Below are positions 32,966 through 42,404 of a stretch of 64,000 nt of DNA, in pieces (the stretch's first letter is position 1; every line of letters begins with the position of its first letter). The notes beneath the pieces were generated by a model, which did not search any database, was not told the DNA's origin, and worked only from the letters and a program-made list of their open reading frames with translations. Position numbers and translations under genes: made by a program. This DNA is from Emiliania huxleyi CCMP1516 (Eukaryota > Haptophyta > Isochrysidales > Noelaerhabdaceae): the NCBI RefSeq assembly GCF_000372725.1, contig NW_005197722.1, positions 410,631-474,630 on the forward strand, written 5' to 3'.

Positions 32966-34171
32966 CTAGGCGAGGCTGCGAGGCGGCGTGCGCTGGTGGA
33001 GAAGGAAGGCGGCGGCGTTTGAGCGCGATGCTTGTGCGGGGAGGAGCAGGGCGGGCGAGGAGGCGGGCGGCGCGACTGGATGCGGCGGCTTGCAAGCATG
33101 TGAGTTTGCACCGACCTGGTCCGCCGCGCCAGGGAGGGCGGCGAGGCAGGTGGCCCACGCCGCGCCGCGAGCCCCCTTTCCGCTCGCCGCGGTCGGCCAG
33201 GAGGCGCCGCAGGCGATGGCGAGGAGGATGAGCACGAGGGCGGGCATGAGAAGCGGCGAGCAGCTCACGAGCGAGGACGCCGTCGAGGCGACGGCGGGCG
33301 AGAAGGCCGAGGCGACGCCGGATGAGATGGTAGAGGACGCCGACGAGGCGACGGAGGCTGCCGAGGCGACGGCAGACGAGAAGGCCGAGGCCACCGCCGT
33401 CGGGCTAGGCACGGCGGGCGCGCAGTGGCCGAAGGCGGGCATGCAGACGAGGAGCAGCCACCGGAGGGCGCCCGCGGCCTTCGTGTAGCCGCCCCGCACG
33501 CAGTCGGCCGCCGCCTTGAGGCCGGCGCGGCCGCCGGCGCCGCATGTGCCAGCGCCGGCGCCGCACGTGCCAACGGCGAATGGCGCCTTGCCGGACGTGG
33601 TCTGCGGCTCGCGGCGCCGGTCCGGCGAAGGCGGCGTCTGCGGCCCGCCGCGCGGCTTCGGTCGCCGGTGCGAGCCGCGGCCGCGGCCCTTTGCCTTGCC
33701 AGACTTGCGCCTGCCCTTTGCCTTGCCAAACTTGGGGTTGTTGCGGCAGCGCATGGCCTTGCGCCGGCACCTCCCCGAGCGCCGCGACTGCAAGTCCGCC
33801 CACTTCTCCTGTCGCTCGGCAATGAGATCGAGCGCGGCCTTCGCCTTCTTGCGAATGCCCTCCCAGTACTCGCGCCGCTCGGCGGCTGCGGCCTCAGCCA
33901 GCCCCGCGCCCGCGCCCGCGTCCAGGGGCTTGGGCGCCACGGGCGCAATGCCGCCGGAGGTGGGGACTCCCGGCGACGGCGACTTCTTGCCGTCGGCGGG
34001 CGTAGCCTGGTAGACGACGCTCTCGCCCAGCCGGCGGACTGCAGCCTCGACGCCGTCCACGTGGCCTGGTCCGGAGCCGCTGCGGGCCGACGCGGGCCCG
34101 CTCTTCCCCGCCGCCATCGGCGTGGGCAGGCCCGGGTAGCAGGTGGTGTCCTGCAAGCGCGATAGGGGCAC
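32966..34171 (-). CDS. Basic Lys/Arg/Gly-rich hypothetical protein
   Basis: Open frame of 401 codons. The credible part (34170-33540) reads DTTCYPGLPTPMAAGKSG, GVEAAVRRLGESVVYQATPA, AERREYWEGIRKKAKAALDL and a basic Gly/Lys/Arg run (KFGKAKGRRKSGKAKGRGRG) that could bind nucleic acid. Beyond it come Ala/Ser-rich segments with two hydrophobic stretches, perhaps shadows or an intron. A TTGCAG acceptor sits directly before GACACC at about 34153, so it may be a later exon of the Ala/Glu-rich gene upstream, via a GC donor in EKPAKTV. No family recognised. Confidence 0.4.
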   Translation of the reverse strand: MPLSRLQDTTCYPGLPTPMAAGKSGPASARSGSGPGHVDGVEAAVRRLGESVVYQATPADGKKSPSPGVPTSGGIAPVAPKPLDAGAGAGLAEAAAAERREYWEGIRKKAKAALDLIAERQEKWADLQSRRSGRCRRKAMRCRNNPKFGKAKGRRKSGKAKGRGRGSHRRPKPRGGPQTPPSPDRRREPQTTSGKAPFAVGTCGAGAGTCGAGGRAGLKAAADCVRGGYTKAAGALRWLLLVCMPAFGHCAPAVPSPTAVASAFSSAVASAASVASSASSTISSGVASAFSPAVASTASSLVSCSPLLMPALVLILLAIACGASWPTAASGKGARGAAWATCLAALPGAADQVGANSHACKPPHPVAPPASSPALLLPAQASRSNAAAFLLHQRTPPRSLA

Positions 34172-34198
34172 ACGGGAAGGGAGATTATTACCGGTGTA

Positions 34199-34874
34199 TT
34201 ACCGGTGGGAGAGCGAGGAGTGCCAGGAGAGAATGCTGCGGCGCGCTCGCACCGCTGGGTCGGGCGCGTTGGAAACGGTCTTGGCCGGCTTCTCGACCTC
34301 CTTGGCAGCCTCCTCGGCGACGGCCTCCTCGGTGGCGGACTCCTTGGCGACGACGGCCTCCTCGGAGGCGGCCTCCTCGGCGACGGCGGCCTCGTCGGCG
34401 GCGGCGGGCTTGATGGTCGCCTCCTCGGTGGCGGACTCCTCGGCGACGACGGCCTCGTCGGAGGCGGCCTCCTCGGCGGCGGCCTCCTCCTTCACGACGA
34501 CGTCGTTCTTGACGCCGCACGCCTGCGTGAGGGAGAAACGTAAATGTTTGGAGACGGGGTCACCGCAGGGACAATGCCGATCCTGGCGTAAAAGTGCGCA
34601 CCTCAGCTCCGAGCGAAGGCGGCAGCGTCAGGCTCGCGCGGCGGCGCTGATACCACTCCTCATACTCCGCACTGGTAGCGAAGTAGCCACCGACCTTGAC
34701 GGAAGCCGTTGGCCCGAGCTCGGTCTGAACCTGGGCCCCCTCCGCGAAACAAAAGCTGATTGGCACCTTTGCGAGGCTCCGATGGAACACGTGGGGGTTG
34801 TCGAACCAGACCCCCTTTGTTGATCTCACAACCAAGAAAGCCGACTCGCCCTCGCTCTCATTGAAGTCGACCAT
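34199..34874 (-). CDS. Hypothetical protein with Ala/Glu-rich C-terminal repeat
   Basis: Exon 1 is 34874-34602, exon 2 34522-34199, intron 34523-34601 (GT-AG, 79 bp, phase 0); 198 residues. The N-terminal 90 residues look like a compact domain: MVDFNESEGESAFLVVRSTK, GVWFDNPHVFHRSLAKVP, ISFCFAEGAQVQTELGPTAS and TSAEYEEWYQRRRASLTLPP; I do not recognise it. The C-terminal part is a repeated EEAASDEAVVAEESATEE-type acidic Ala/Glu helix. The end could instead splice to 34153 and continue into the next minus-strand frame. Confidence 0.55.
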
Positions 34875-35443
34875 GTAGCGCCTCTCTCGGCGCGCGTCCT
34901 GCAGAGCAGAGAGAATGGGGGCCGCCCGTGAGACGAGAGGTGAGGCAAGGCGCCTGCATTGGTCGGAACAGCTATGCGCATGTGTGGGGTCTGAAATGAG
35001 AGGAGAGTGACGGGGGACAAAGCTCGGACGTTGAGCCTGCGGAGGGCGGCGTAACGAGGGAGCGGGCTAAAGTTCATGTCGGGCGAGTGTTGCAGGCGTC
35101 GAGGGCCAGAGAATAAAGAGAGGCCTTGCGGGCGAGGGCGAGGGCGAGGGCGGCGGTGTGTGTGTGTGTGTGGGAGAGGAGGCAGGAAGGGGGGGGCTGC
35201 GGCGGCGGCAGTGTCGACGGCAGGGCGGCGAAGGCATCGGTGGCGGCGGTGAAGGCTGCGGCGGCACATTGCGCGGCGGAGGCGGCGGCACAACGGCGGC
35301 GGTGGCCCGGAAGTGGCAGCAACGAAGCGGCGGTGGGCGACTCGTTTTTTATAGCCTGGCCGCAGTAGTCAGGCACGCACGGCGACACGTCGTTTATTGC
35401 CTGGCCTGCACGAGCGCCGTGATGCCGATCAGGCGAGCCTCTG
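34875..35443. other. Intergenic stretch with G-rich and GT repeats
   Basis: Contains gcgagg repeats (35127-35152) and a short (GT)n run (35156-35172). No gene seen. Confidence 0.4.
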
Positions 35444-35717
35444 CTAGTCGAGATGCCCGGCAAAGATGCCAGTCAGGCCGACGATGGTCATCGAAGTTGA
35501 AGGCGACGGCGCGGCGATGATGTCGCCGACGCCGTCGTCCGACTCGGTCACGAGCGGGGCGAATCACCGTGAAGAACTCGGGCGCCGACGACCCGACCGC
35601 CATGAAGGGTGCGCCGGCGACGACCTCGGGCACCTCTTGAGCACCTCGACCACCTCATCGATCGCCTCGGCGTGGAAGTCGTCGCAGACGATGGCGATGC
35701 CGACGAAGAAGTAGAAC
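35444..35717 (-). pseudogene. Decayed K+-dependent Na+/Ca2+ exchanger (NCKX-like) fragment
   Basis: After a CGCGCAG acceptor at 35718 the minus strand reads FYFFVGIAIVCDDFHAEAID, matching the exchanger TM/IVCD motif. It then changes frame and continues VPEVVAGAPFMAVGSSAPEF (the alpha-repeat AGATFMAAGSSAPEL motif), and changes frame again to VTESDDGVGDIIA and TIVGLTGIFAGHLD before a TAG. At least two frame breaks within 270 bp, plus missing residues between the motifs, indicate a pseudogene, unless the assembly next to the gap is poor. Upstream (35720-35990) is Pro-rich coding-like DNA that runs into the N gap. Confidence 0.6.
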
Positions 35718-35990
35718 CTGCGCGGGGGACGGGGCGGGGGCGGGGTGAAGGTGGGGTGAGGGGGGGGGGGGGGTTGAGGGGGGAGGGGGGTTGGACCGCG
35801 GAAGAGGGCTTGGCGGTGGCGGCCACCGGGCTTGCGGGCTTGGCGGCGGCGGGCTTGGCGGCGGCGGGCTTGGTTTGGCGCGCTTGGCGGCGGGGTCCAT
35901 GGCGGTGAGGGGGACACCCTCAGGGGTTAAGGAACGGGCGCCCACCGGGGAGGCTGTCTCGGTTTGGCCGGCTACCGGGGAGGCGGGCTT

Positions 35991-36161
35991 NNNNNNNNNN
36001 NNNNNNNNNNNNNNNNNNNNNNNNNNNNNNNNNNNNNNNNNNNNNNNNNNNNNNNNNNNNNNNNNNNNNNNNNNNNNNNNNNNNNNNNNNNNNNNNNNNN
36101 NNNNNNNNNNNNNNNNNNNNNNNNNNNNNNNNNNNNNNNNNNNNNNNNNNNNNNNNNNNNN
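35991..36161. other. Assembly gap (171 N)
   Basis: Run of N; nothing can be read. Confidence 1.
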
Positions 36162-37430
36162 CAAAAAACTCTTCTAGTTCAATAACATTGGGAAAGAGTC
36201 GGCGGCTCTTATACCCAATGATTTTTTTAGCCCATGCCGGCCTTACTTAGCTTCGGGGAAATATATTTCTCTCTGCACCTTTTCTCGGGGGGGGGGGGGG
36301 GGGATAGGGCCTGCAGACGAATGGCGTCGCGCGGTTTGCGAAGTCGGGCCGGCGTCGCAATTTTTGGGACCTCGAAGGCGCCCTCGTGCCGCGGCTTGGG
36401 CGGGACCGACGCTCGGGAGGCCGCGCGACTCGTGCGAAGCCGTGGTACGCGCCCCGCCAGGGAAGTGGGCTGTGTTTGCGTTTCTTTGTGGGGACGGGTT
36501 GGAAGGGTGGAGGCATCTAGATGGAGATGAAGAGCGAGGCGCACCCAGACTCGGCACCTGATCGGACGGAGGCAGTGTGTCCGATGAGCGGAGAAATTGA
36601 GGATGCGGCGGCGGCCGCATGGGCAATTCCAGCGCAGAGCGGGCGGCGCAGTCCCGGAGCCCTGGCGCGGGCGTGGCGCGGCAGGGCGCGGCGCGGGCGC
36701 GGTGGCGCGCAATCATGCTGGCCGGGGATCGCGCTGCGACAGAGTACAGGGGTAGGGCGGAGGCGCGGCTCGGGCGGCGGCGCGAGCCCCTGCACGCGTC
36801 GCGCGGGCGGGGAGGGAGAGGGAGGGGAGGGAGAGGGAGTGGCGGGGCACGGGCTCAGCGGCGCGGGGCCCCGGCCCTCGCGCTGGGCGGCGGGCGCGGC
36901 AGGCGCTGCACGCCTCAAACCGTGGACTCTTCACGCGTTGGACGGCGTGCGGTTTCAAGCGGAAAGAAATTAGCACGCGGTTGGCGCGGGGTTGGGAGAG
37001 CAGGCCGGCTGCGGCTCCTGATGTACCTCCGCTTTTGCACGAGCTGCTGACTTTGCTCTGGTCTGACCGAGTTCCCGGGAATTTCCCTCTTATGTGGAGT
37101 GGCGGTTGTCCCTCATGTGGATGAACTTTGAGAGAGGTTTCTCCTAAGGAAGCCGTTGTCTGCGCCTTGCTTGTCGCGTGTGAAATACACATTAGTTAGA
37201 TTCGATCGACGACCTGCGAGAGAAGGCCCCGCATCCCGGGTAGAGCGAGCTCCCGAGGTGCTACCCGCCCGCTGCGCGCATTGGACTCCAAGTCGATACG
37301 AGCGCGCCGCGCGTGGAGCACGCGGCGCGCTCGCATCGATTCGCCACACTTCCAGCGTGAGGTGGTTTCAAGCGGAAAGAAATTAGTTCGAGGTTGGGCG
37401 CGGGGTTGGGAGAGATAACCGCCAATGGCA
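36162..37430. other. Unassigned stretch with direct and inverted repeats
   Basis: No gene I can defend; a + strand frame at 36521-36640 (MEMKSEAHPDSAPDRTEAV) is only weakly coding-like. Positions 36952-37002 and 37366-37412 are direct repeats (ggtttcaagcggaaagaaat, then a gcgcggggttgggagag end). A strong hairpin lies at 37293-37339. Confidence 0.4.
37293..37339. repeat. Near-perfect 47-bp inverted repeat
   Basis: Arms tcgatacgagcgcgccgcgc/gtg and its complement around a 3-base loop, with one extra dinucleotide in the left arm. Confidence 0.85.
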
Positions 37431-37624
37431 GTTATCCGTTGTGCGGACGTCGTCGCGGCTCGCCTCTGCCGCGGCGGCTGCTGCGCGCACGCGGCGGCGC
37501 CGCTCTCTCGCGAGACGGCTGGCGACGCGGCTCGCCGCCGACGTACGCTGCGCTCGTCCGACGGTCCGCAGCGTGGCGTGCGCGGCGCTGCGCGCCGCTC
37601 TGCGAGCGCTTCTGCGCCTGCACT

Positions 37625-37895
37625 GCCTCTCTCTGTTGCTGCTGGTGGTGGTGATGGTGCTGCTGCTGGTGGAGATGCTGCTGCTGGCGCGGCGCGGCTC
37701 TGCGACTGGGCTCGACGAGCGCGTCGCGAGCATCTGACGCGGCGGGCGGCGTCGGGCAGGTGCGCTTCTCTCTCTGGTGGTGGTGGTGCTGCTGCTGCTG
37801 CTGGTGGTGGTGCAGATGCTGCTGCTGGTGCGGCGCGGCTCTCCGACGCGACTCGATGCGCGCGTCGTGGCAATCTGACGCGGCGGGCGGCGTCG
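37625..37895. repeat. Diverged tandem duplication of about 135 bp
   Basis: Two copies share ctgctggtg-type triplet runs, then ggcggcgcggctct-like and catctgacgcggcgggcggc segments (ends at about 37755 and 37895). Not clearly coding. Confidence 0.7.
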
Positions 37896-38021
37896 CGGGC
37901 GGCAGCGGTGGGGGCTCGCGGGTGGAGGTGGAGGCTGGAGGCTGTGGTGGACCTTTGAGTTTATTTCATGATGGACTACGAGGACTAGTGATGCTGCTCC
38001 TGATGCCCCCCCCCGCCCCCC

Positions 38022-38232
<211 letters not shown>

Positions 38233-38282
38233 CGCTTACATTCCGAGGTTATAGCCATGCGTGTGTGTATCGCGCGTGTGTG

Positions 38283-39170
38283 ATGACGAAGATCGCGGGA
38301 CTGGCGCGCACTGGCACTAACACGGGTAGGTCCCTGCGTCGGGGCCTGCGCTCGTTCTGCTCACGGGCCGGATTCTCGGCCGATGGATCGCTCGTGGAAC
38401 GACTCAACGAAACGCTCGCCGACTACCCTCTCTCGAGCTTCTCGGCCCACCTCGCTGGCTCGCTCGGCACCTTCGGCGCCGCCTTTCTGGTATATTTTCA
38501 CGTGCTCGGCCTCGACCTTCCGGCGCTAGCGGTGGGCGGCCTGGTCGGCCGGCTCGTCAAGCGACCGCGCACGGTCGCGCTTGACCTTCCACTCGCTGCC
38601 TCGCTGGCGCACGCGGCGCCCCGGCTCAACCAGCTGAAGCTGGCGCCGTTGCTCGCGCCTCTGGTCGAGCAGCCGGCGCGCCCGCGGGAAGGCGGCGCTT
38701 CACCGCAGGTGACAGCGCAACAGCCGCTCGCGGAGCGGCTCGAGCAGCGTCTGGCCGCTGCCGCGCGGTGGGCGGAGGGTCCAGTCAACCGCTACGGCGG
38801 TCCCTATATGTTCACGCACTGGCTCAACGGCCTCCTGACCGTCGGCACGGCCACCGCGTGCACCCACCTCGGCGTGGACGTCGTGGGCGCCCTCTCCTAC
38901 ATCCCCTTCCTCGACGCGGGCGGCGGCGGCGCCACAGCCCTCACGTCATCGACCAGCTGCGTCGCCGCGGCGGCGTGCACAAACTCGCTCACGATGCCGC
39001 TGCGGTTGGTGCTGCTCTCGATCTACGGCCGCCGCGTTTTTGCCGCTCTCGACGCTTGGAACGCAGCGCGCGCGTCGCGGCTGCGAAGCGACTTTCGCGG
39101 GGCGTTGAGGGCGGGCGAGCCGGGGCGGCTTGGACGACGGGGCAGCGTGACGCGCAGGGGAGGAGGGTAA
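38283..39170 (+). CDS. FAM210/DUF1279-like membrane protein, likely mitochondrial or plastid
   Basis: Start ATG at 38283; 295 residues, one exon, TAA at 39168-39170. The N-terminus (MTKIAGLARTGTNTGRSLRR) is basic and hydroxylated, like an organelle-targeting peptide. Hydrophobic segments: SLGTFGAAFLVYFHVLGLDL, THWLNGLLTVGTATACTHLG, and a later LVLLSIYG. NRYGGPYMFTHW followed by GVDVVGAL resembles DUF1279 (YG...GvDv), and MPLRLVLLSIYGRR resembles its PxR end. Family assignment is tentative. A taaataaataaaaa run at 39167-39180 may serve polyadenylation. Confidence 0.55.
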   Translation: MTKIAGLARTGTNTGRSLRRGLRSFCSRAGFSADGSLVERLNETLADYPLSSFSAHLAGSLGTFGAAFLVYFHVLGLDLPALAVGGLVGRLVKRPRTVALDLPLAASLAHAAPRLNQLKLAPLLAPLVEQPARPREGGASPQVTAQQPLAERLEQRLAAAARWAEGPVNRYGGPYMFTHWLNGLLTVGTATACTHLGVDVVGALSYIPFLDAGGGGATALTSSTSCVAAAACTNSLTMPLRLVLLSIYGRRVFAALDAWNAARASRLRSDFRGALRAGEPGRLGRRGSVTRRGGG

Positions 39171-39307
39171 ATAAATAAAAACGGACACCTCTCTACTGTG
39201 AGATGGGTAAAAAGGAACAGGTCCCCGCCCTTGCGATCTTTGTGCAGGGTTCTTTGTGGGTGTGGTCGGCGACTAGCCGGGGTCGTCCTCCCGGTGGGGG
39301 ACTAGCA

Positions 39308-39748
39308 CTAGCCGTCTTCCACATGGTCCCTCGGGTCCCTGCTGCTCCTAATCTCTTCGTACATCCTCCTGCTGATCTCCGCAAAGTCCTGCTCCCTCCC
39401 TCGTCTCGCCCTGCGCGTCTGCTCCGCCTCACCGTCTTCTGCCCTGCGTCGTCTGGCGACGGGTCCTCCATAGTCGGTCGAGGTCGCCGCCCTCCTCGTG
39501 CCTCTTCCCAACGTTCCCTCGGCGGCCGATGCCGTCTGGGGAGGAGGGTGTGGATGAGAGCTTTTTTCTTTTTTTCGGTAAACTACATCAAGACAGCGCC
39601 ATTCACACGCGCCGCCGCCATCGGCGCCACCGCCTCCCACGCATCCCAGGGAGTCGGCCGGCGCGAAGCGACGACCGCCGGGCTTTAGGTCGCCGACATC
39701 CAGCCGGAGCTGCGAGTCCACACACGGAAGCCTCTTGGGCGAATGCAC
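39308..39748 (-). CDS. Possible small hypothetical protein, charged helical C-terminus
   Basis: Minus-strand frame with a plausible end: AEDGEAEQTRRARRGREQDF and AEISRRMYEEIRSSRDPRDH, then VEDG and stop. The N-terminal part is Gly-rich. No family recognised. A + strand frame over the same DNA (from 39203) is less convincing. Confidence 0.3.
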   Translation of the reverse strand: MHSPKRLPCVDSQLRLDVGDLKPGGRRFAPADSLGCVGGGGADGGGACEWRCLDVVYRKKEKSSHPHPPPQTASAAEGTLGRGTRRAATSTDYGGPVARRRRAEDGEAEQTRRARRGREQDFAEISRRMYEEIRSSRDPRDHVEDG

Positions 39749-40653
39749 TGGGACAGTGTTTTCGCAGAGACTACCTCATTTGCTACTCCCCCCAGGAAGG
39801 GGGGGTTGTGTGGTGTTCACCATGCACTGTAACGTATACTCAAAAGTAGTCCTCCGGTGCATCATCGTAGCGCACTGCCACTGGAGACGCTGCTTGGGGT
39901 GATGACGTCGCGGGCCGTTCGCAGCTGCCGGCTCATCATCCCGGCGCTTGCGCCATCATCGTCGCGCGGCTGTCCACTGCCCTTTCCTTCTGCAGCAGGC
40001 CGTCCGCGAGCAGGCCTGTCGCTCGCCAAGACTCTCGCGGCCCGCAGCCTCTCTTGCAGGCTGATGGTGTTCGTGTTGCAACGATGGTCCTGCGCCTGGC
40101 TCCGGGAACAACCATATCGACTGCGATATTACCTTTACCCGTGCCGGACGGTGGTACATTTGCTGCTGCTGCGGAACTGTCCATCCACGCATGCGGGCCC
40201 CGCAGAGTGCAGCACGCGAATCACCCGGACGGATATCGGACGCGCGCACACACTTCCCTTTTATTTACGACTGCGAGACCTCGACAGGACGCAACGCCGC
40301 GACGAATTCACGACAAGGCCGTGGTCCGGTGCGATGCCGTCCGCGCTCGCTCACTACCATGAAGGGAGCCCCCCCCCCCCCCCCCCCCTCAACTCAAAAT
40401 CGGCGGCCAAAATTCAAAATCGGCGGCAGGCCTTTGATGCCGAGGACCGAGGACGAGGGGTCGCTTTGGTGGTTTGCTGGCCGAGGGACCGGTGCGCGAG
40501 CCTGTGTCCCTCGCCTCGCCACCTCGCCCGGCGCGACGCAGCGCGAGATGAGTGCTGCCTGCGTGTGGTGCCCCCGGCCATCTCTACCAGTCCGTAGGCT
40601 GACACCGCGCTCACGTTTGACGCTGCTGACGCTCATCCGCCGCCGCCTGCAGA
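39749..40653. other. Intergenic stretch upstream of the EF-hand gene
   Basis: A C run at 40370-40388 and a doubled caaaatcggcggc motif at 40395-40430. Nothing else recognised. Confidence 0.4.
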
Positions 40654-41706
40654 ATGATGGACAACAAGCCGTCCCACACGCCGCCCTCACCACCGGAGTC
40701 GCCGCCAGAGGTGGAGCAAGAGACAGTTCGCATCCCCCTCTCCTCTCTCGATCCGGACGTGGACGGAAACGGCGATGTCTCCCACGCCGAGAAGAAGATC
40801 CACGGCTGCCTCCTCGCCGCCGACAAGGACGGGAACGGCTGGCTCTCGACCAAAGAGTTCTACTCCGTCCTCTCGGGCTTTTTGTCGGCGGAAAAGAAGC
40901 GCGTCCTCTACAAGAAGCTGGCCATCTTTTCCTTGGTCGGCTGCGTCATCCTCGCGTGCACCACGCTCGGCACCTCGACTGCGGCGGCGGTGCTCGCGAA
41001 GGAGTCCTTTGTCAGCGAGACCCTGATGGTCGATGCGGACGGCAAGGTGGTCGCGGTGGCCAAGGCGGAGACGAGCTTGCCGCTCCTTGTCGCGCCGGTT
41101 CTCTCGCCCGAGCAGCTCGCGTCGATCGAGAAGATGACGGTCACCTACAAGAGCGACGGGGCGCCAGACGGCGGCAAAAATGAGACCGTGCATGCCTCGC
41201 TCTCCATCAGCCACGTCAAGCGCTTCTCTAAGACTCGCGTCACCTTCGAGCTTGCCTTCCCGGGAGGGCTTGTGCAGGTCTGGGACGGCGCCGCGACGTA
41301 TACTGACGCGGAGGCCCTCGAGCACAACCTGTGCTTCGCCAAGGTGGGATGCGCGGCCTTCTCCGTTGACGACGCGGGCGAGGCGGAAAAGCTGGTGGCG
41401 GAGGCGGAAGAGGCGCTCGCGGCTGCCGGGCTGGAGGGTCGGCGCTTAGGTACCAGCATTAGCCGTTGCTCCAAAATGCCTCGGCTGCCACCGGGTGTCC
41501 TGACTCCTGTTCGACCCGTCGCTGCACCTGCTTGGGTGAAAAAACCTGCGTGCAAGGACAGCGACACATGGCTGGACTCTTGGGGTGACGGGTGCCAATG
41601 GTATGCGGCATCCCACAAACCATGCGAATATTGGATATACGAAGTCGCTGTGGGCGCCAAGGAGCTGCTTGACGAATGTCCGGTTGCATGCGGAACCTGT
41701 CCGTAG
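40654..41706 (+). CDS. EF-hand membrane protein with C-terminal ShK-like cysteine domain
   Basis: One exon, 350 residues. Two EF-hand loops: DPDVDGNGDVSHAE (about 33-46) and DKDGNGWLSTKEF (about 57-69), each with the D-x-D/N-x-D/N-G pattern for Ca2+ binding. A single membrane helix follows (LAIFSLVGCVILACTTLGTS, about 89-108), then an extracellular/lumenal part of about 170 residues and a six-Cys end (CKDSDTWLDSWGDGCQWY, SHKPCEYW, DECPVACGTCP) resembling ShK toxin-like domains found in many algal secreted proteins. The two Met codons at 40654 and 40657 are equivalent starts. A calcium-sensing role with a lumenal adhesive domain is an inference. Confidence 0.8.
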   Translation: MMDNKPSHTPPSPPESPPEVEQETVRIPLSSLDPDVDGNGDVSHAEKKIHGCLLAADKDGNGWLSTKEFYSVLSGFLSAEKKRVLYKKLAIFSLVGCVILACTTLGTSTAAAVLAKESFVSETLMVDADGKVVAVAKAETSLPLLVAPVLSPEQLASIEKMTVTYKSDGAPDGGKNETVHASLSISHVKRFSKTRVTFELAFPGGLVQVWDGAATYTDAEALEHNLCFAKVGCAAFSVDDAGEAEKLVAEAEEALAAAGLEGRRLGTSISRCSKMPRLPPGVLTPVRPVAAPAWVKKPACKDSDTWLDSWGDGCQWYAASHKPCEYWIYEVAVGAKELLDECPVACGTCP

Positions 41707-42404
41707 GTTCCAGTTGCTCAACCAGCGGGAAGCGCGGGGGGGGGGGGGGGACCGGGAGGAGAGGGGATGGGGAGCCCCTCCGGATCGAGGGTGGGGAGGC
41801 CGAACGGAGGGGCCCTGAGGGGTGACGTCGAGTGAGGATGTCGTCGTGTGCGTGTCTGGTATTTCTTAGCTCCGAGTAGACGGGGGGCGTTCCGCCGCTA
41901 GGGGAAACCTGGAGCGCGGACTAACCCTCGGAGACCCGTGTTTACTTTATGACCCTTTCCCTGTGCGAACGCGCACCCCCTCTAGGGGTCAGGGCTCTCT
42001 TGCCCGTAGCCCGATACCAATCGTCCGGCCCGCTGGGTGCGCTTCTAAGCTCCCCAGCCCTGGGCGTGCGGTTACTCTCTGACTGCACTCCAAGTGCTCC
42101 AAGAAGCTGCCTTGCACCAGTTCACTCCGATAGAACACATCGCGGAGATGGGCGGCGCCGAGCGCGCCTATGGAGAGTACAACCCTATGTGGAGACAGGA
42201 AGCGGCACGTGAGACTTGGGAAGTGCTCACTCGAAGGACCCGTGCTCATAGTAGTGCCGAAATTCTTAGAATCCAAGAAAGAATTCTTAAAACGCTAGCC
42301 TCTCACTCAAAAAGAAACACGAAAGGTCAGAAATTTGGTGACGGCCATTGAAAGCTTTGCCCTGCTGACGGCGCCGTGGAAAGGCAGCATCGAGAGCGTA
42401 TTGC
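41707..42404. other. Intergenic stretch with a dispersed repeat copy
   Basis: Positions 41989-42112 match 61452-61572 (ggctctcttgcccg, cggcccgctggg, gactgcactccaagtgctcc). A short + frame, 42094-42351 (ERAYGEYNPMWRQEAARETW), is weakly coding-like. Confidence 0.5.

Noticed and set aside
32715-33158. N-terminal extension of the glycosyltransferase-methyltransferase frame
   Set aside because: Arg/Pro-rich and upstream of a clear signal peptide, so treated as non-coding.
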